64,000 nt of DNA from Halomonas sp. (lineage in GTDB: Bacteria; Pseudomonadota; Gammaproteobacteria; Pseudomonadales; Halomonadaceae). Location: the NCBI RefSeq assembly GCF_017983445.1, contig NZ_JAGOBJ010000001.1, forward strand, positions 375,632 through 439,631. The letters are read 5' to 3'. Numbering within the stretch: the first letter of the stretch is position 1; every line of letters starts with the position of its first letter. Positions 63,791 to 64,000 of the stretch are shown here, one piece after another. A model generated the notes under the pieces. The model did not search any database. It was not told where the DNA came from and saw only the letters and a list, made by a program, of their open reading frames with translations. A program made the translations under genes and the position numbers.

Positions 63791-63885
63791 GGCCCCTGAT
63801 TTAAAAAGCAAGCTGTTGCGTGGTATTGGTTATTTACAGCTCGGTCGTCTAACTTGTAAGAGTGAGCTTAACAAAGGAGAGCAAC

Positions 63886-64000
63886 ATGAAACGGACTACG
63901 TTAGCTATCGCTATTGCTGCGCTTTTCGCTGGCATCTCAGGCAATGTGTACGCGCAGGATGCCCAAACAGAAGCGGATGACAAGACAGAGGTCATGGAGG
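63886..64000 (+). CDS. Secreted protein, 5' end only
   Basis: The gene starts at the ATG at 63886 behind AAAGGAGA and runs off the window. Visible: a signal peptide KRTTLAIAIAALFAGISGNV ending VYA, then an acidic mature start QDAQTEADDKTEVME. Too little to name. Confidence 0.75.
   Translation, partial: MKRTTLAIAIAALFAGISGNVYAQDAQTEADDKTEVME

Overview
The window reads as chromosomal DNA of a gammaproteobacterium, most likely a Halomonas-type member of the Halomonadaceae. This is an inference from the mix of gene families (DUF3008 protein, DbpA, RIO kinase, FabV, a Na+-coupled SstT, an Mrp/complex I-like ion-pumping operon) and moderately GC-rich coding DNA; no rRNA or phylogenetic marker was tested. 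Genes lie on both strands in short operons with many ATGA/GTGA overlaps.

Layout. 1-2.9 kb: partial quinoprotein sugar dehydrogenase, AEC transporter and LysR regulator (all minus). 3.0-11.8 kb: an iron-siderophore uptake locus, with two TonB-dependent receptors (minus) facing a substrate-binding protein, two permeases and an ATPase (plus), with Fur-like boxes at the promoters. 11.8-16.6 kb: a YceI-like protein, a CAU-anticodon tRNA that looks like tRNA-Ile2, and directly behind it a decayed integrative element of about 2.3 kb. That element holds a frameshifted integrase remnant and a GH10 xylanase, and is closed by an imperfect copy of the tRNA 3' end. Beyond it lies an XRE-azlC-azlD operon with a long palindromic operator. 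16.6-23 kb: SstT, several small unknown proteins (one 59-aa membrane protein), a DASS anion symporter, PncC/CinA-type amidase and NadE. 23-28 kb: SbcCD preceded by a perfect hairpin, and a DUF533/TerB protein. 28-34 kb: two aldehyde dehydrogenases, a LysR regulator and a GMC oxidoreductase; LysR/mmsA/GMC looks like a 3-hydroxypropionate catabolic module. 34-37 kb: cold-shock protein, SLC13-type permease, carboxylesterase.

37.3-43.8 kb: a tightly overlapping five-gene operon coding for an MbhD/NuoK-like fusion, three NuoL/M/N-type antiporter-like subunits and a BrkB/YihY membrane protein. It has no electron-input subunits and none of the small Mrp E/F/G subunits, and its third antiporter-like subunit lacks the usual TM5 glutamate. 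This is the best candidate here for an under-described system. 43.8-50 kb: PIN-PhoH protein, a LysR regulator divergent from a CDF transporter, a small lipoprotein, DUF3008, YbaK. 48.7-51.1 kb: DbpA helicase followed by a RIO-family kinase, a possible ribosome-linked pair. 51.2-64 kb: AbrB-type membrane protein, MsbA-like ABC exporter, MDR oxidoreductase, a gene split into two overlapping frames, MscS channel, YebC, LysE exporter, glutathione peroxidase, FabV, an FAD oxidoreductase fused to a Rieske domain, and the start of a secreted protein running off the end.

All calls were made by reading the sequence; no database search was run.
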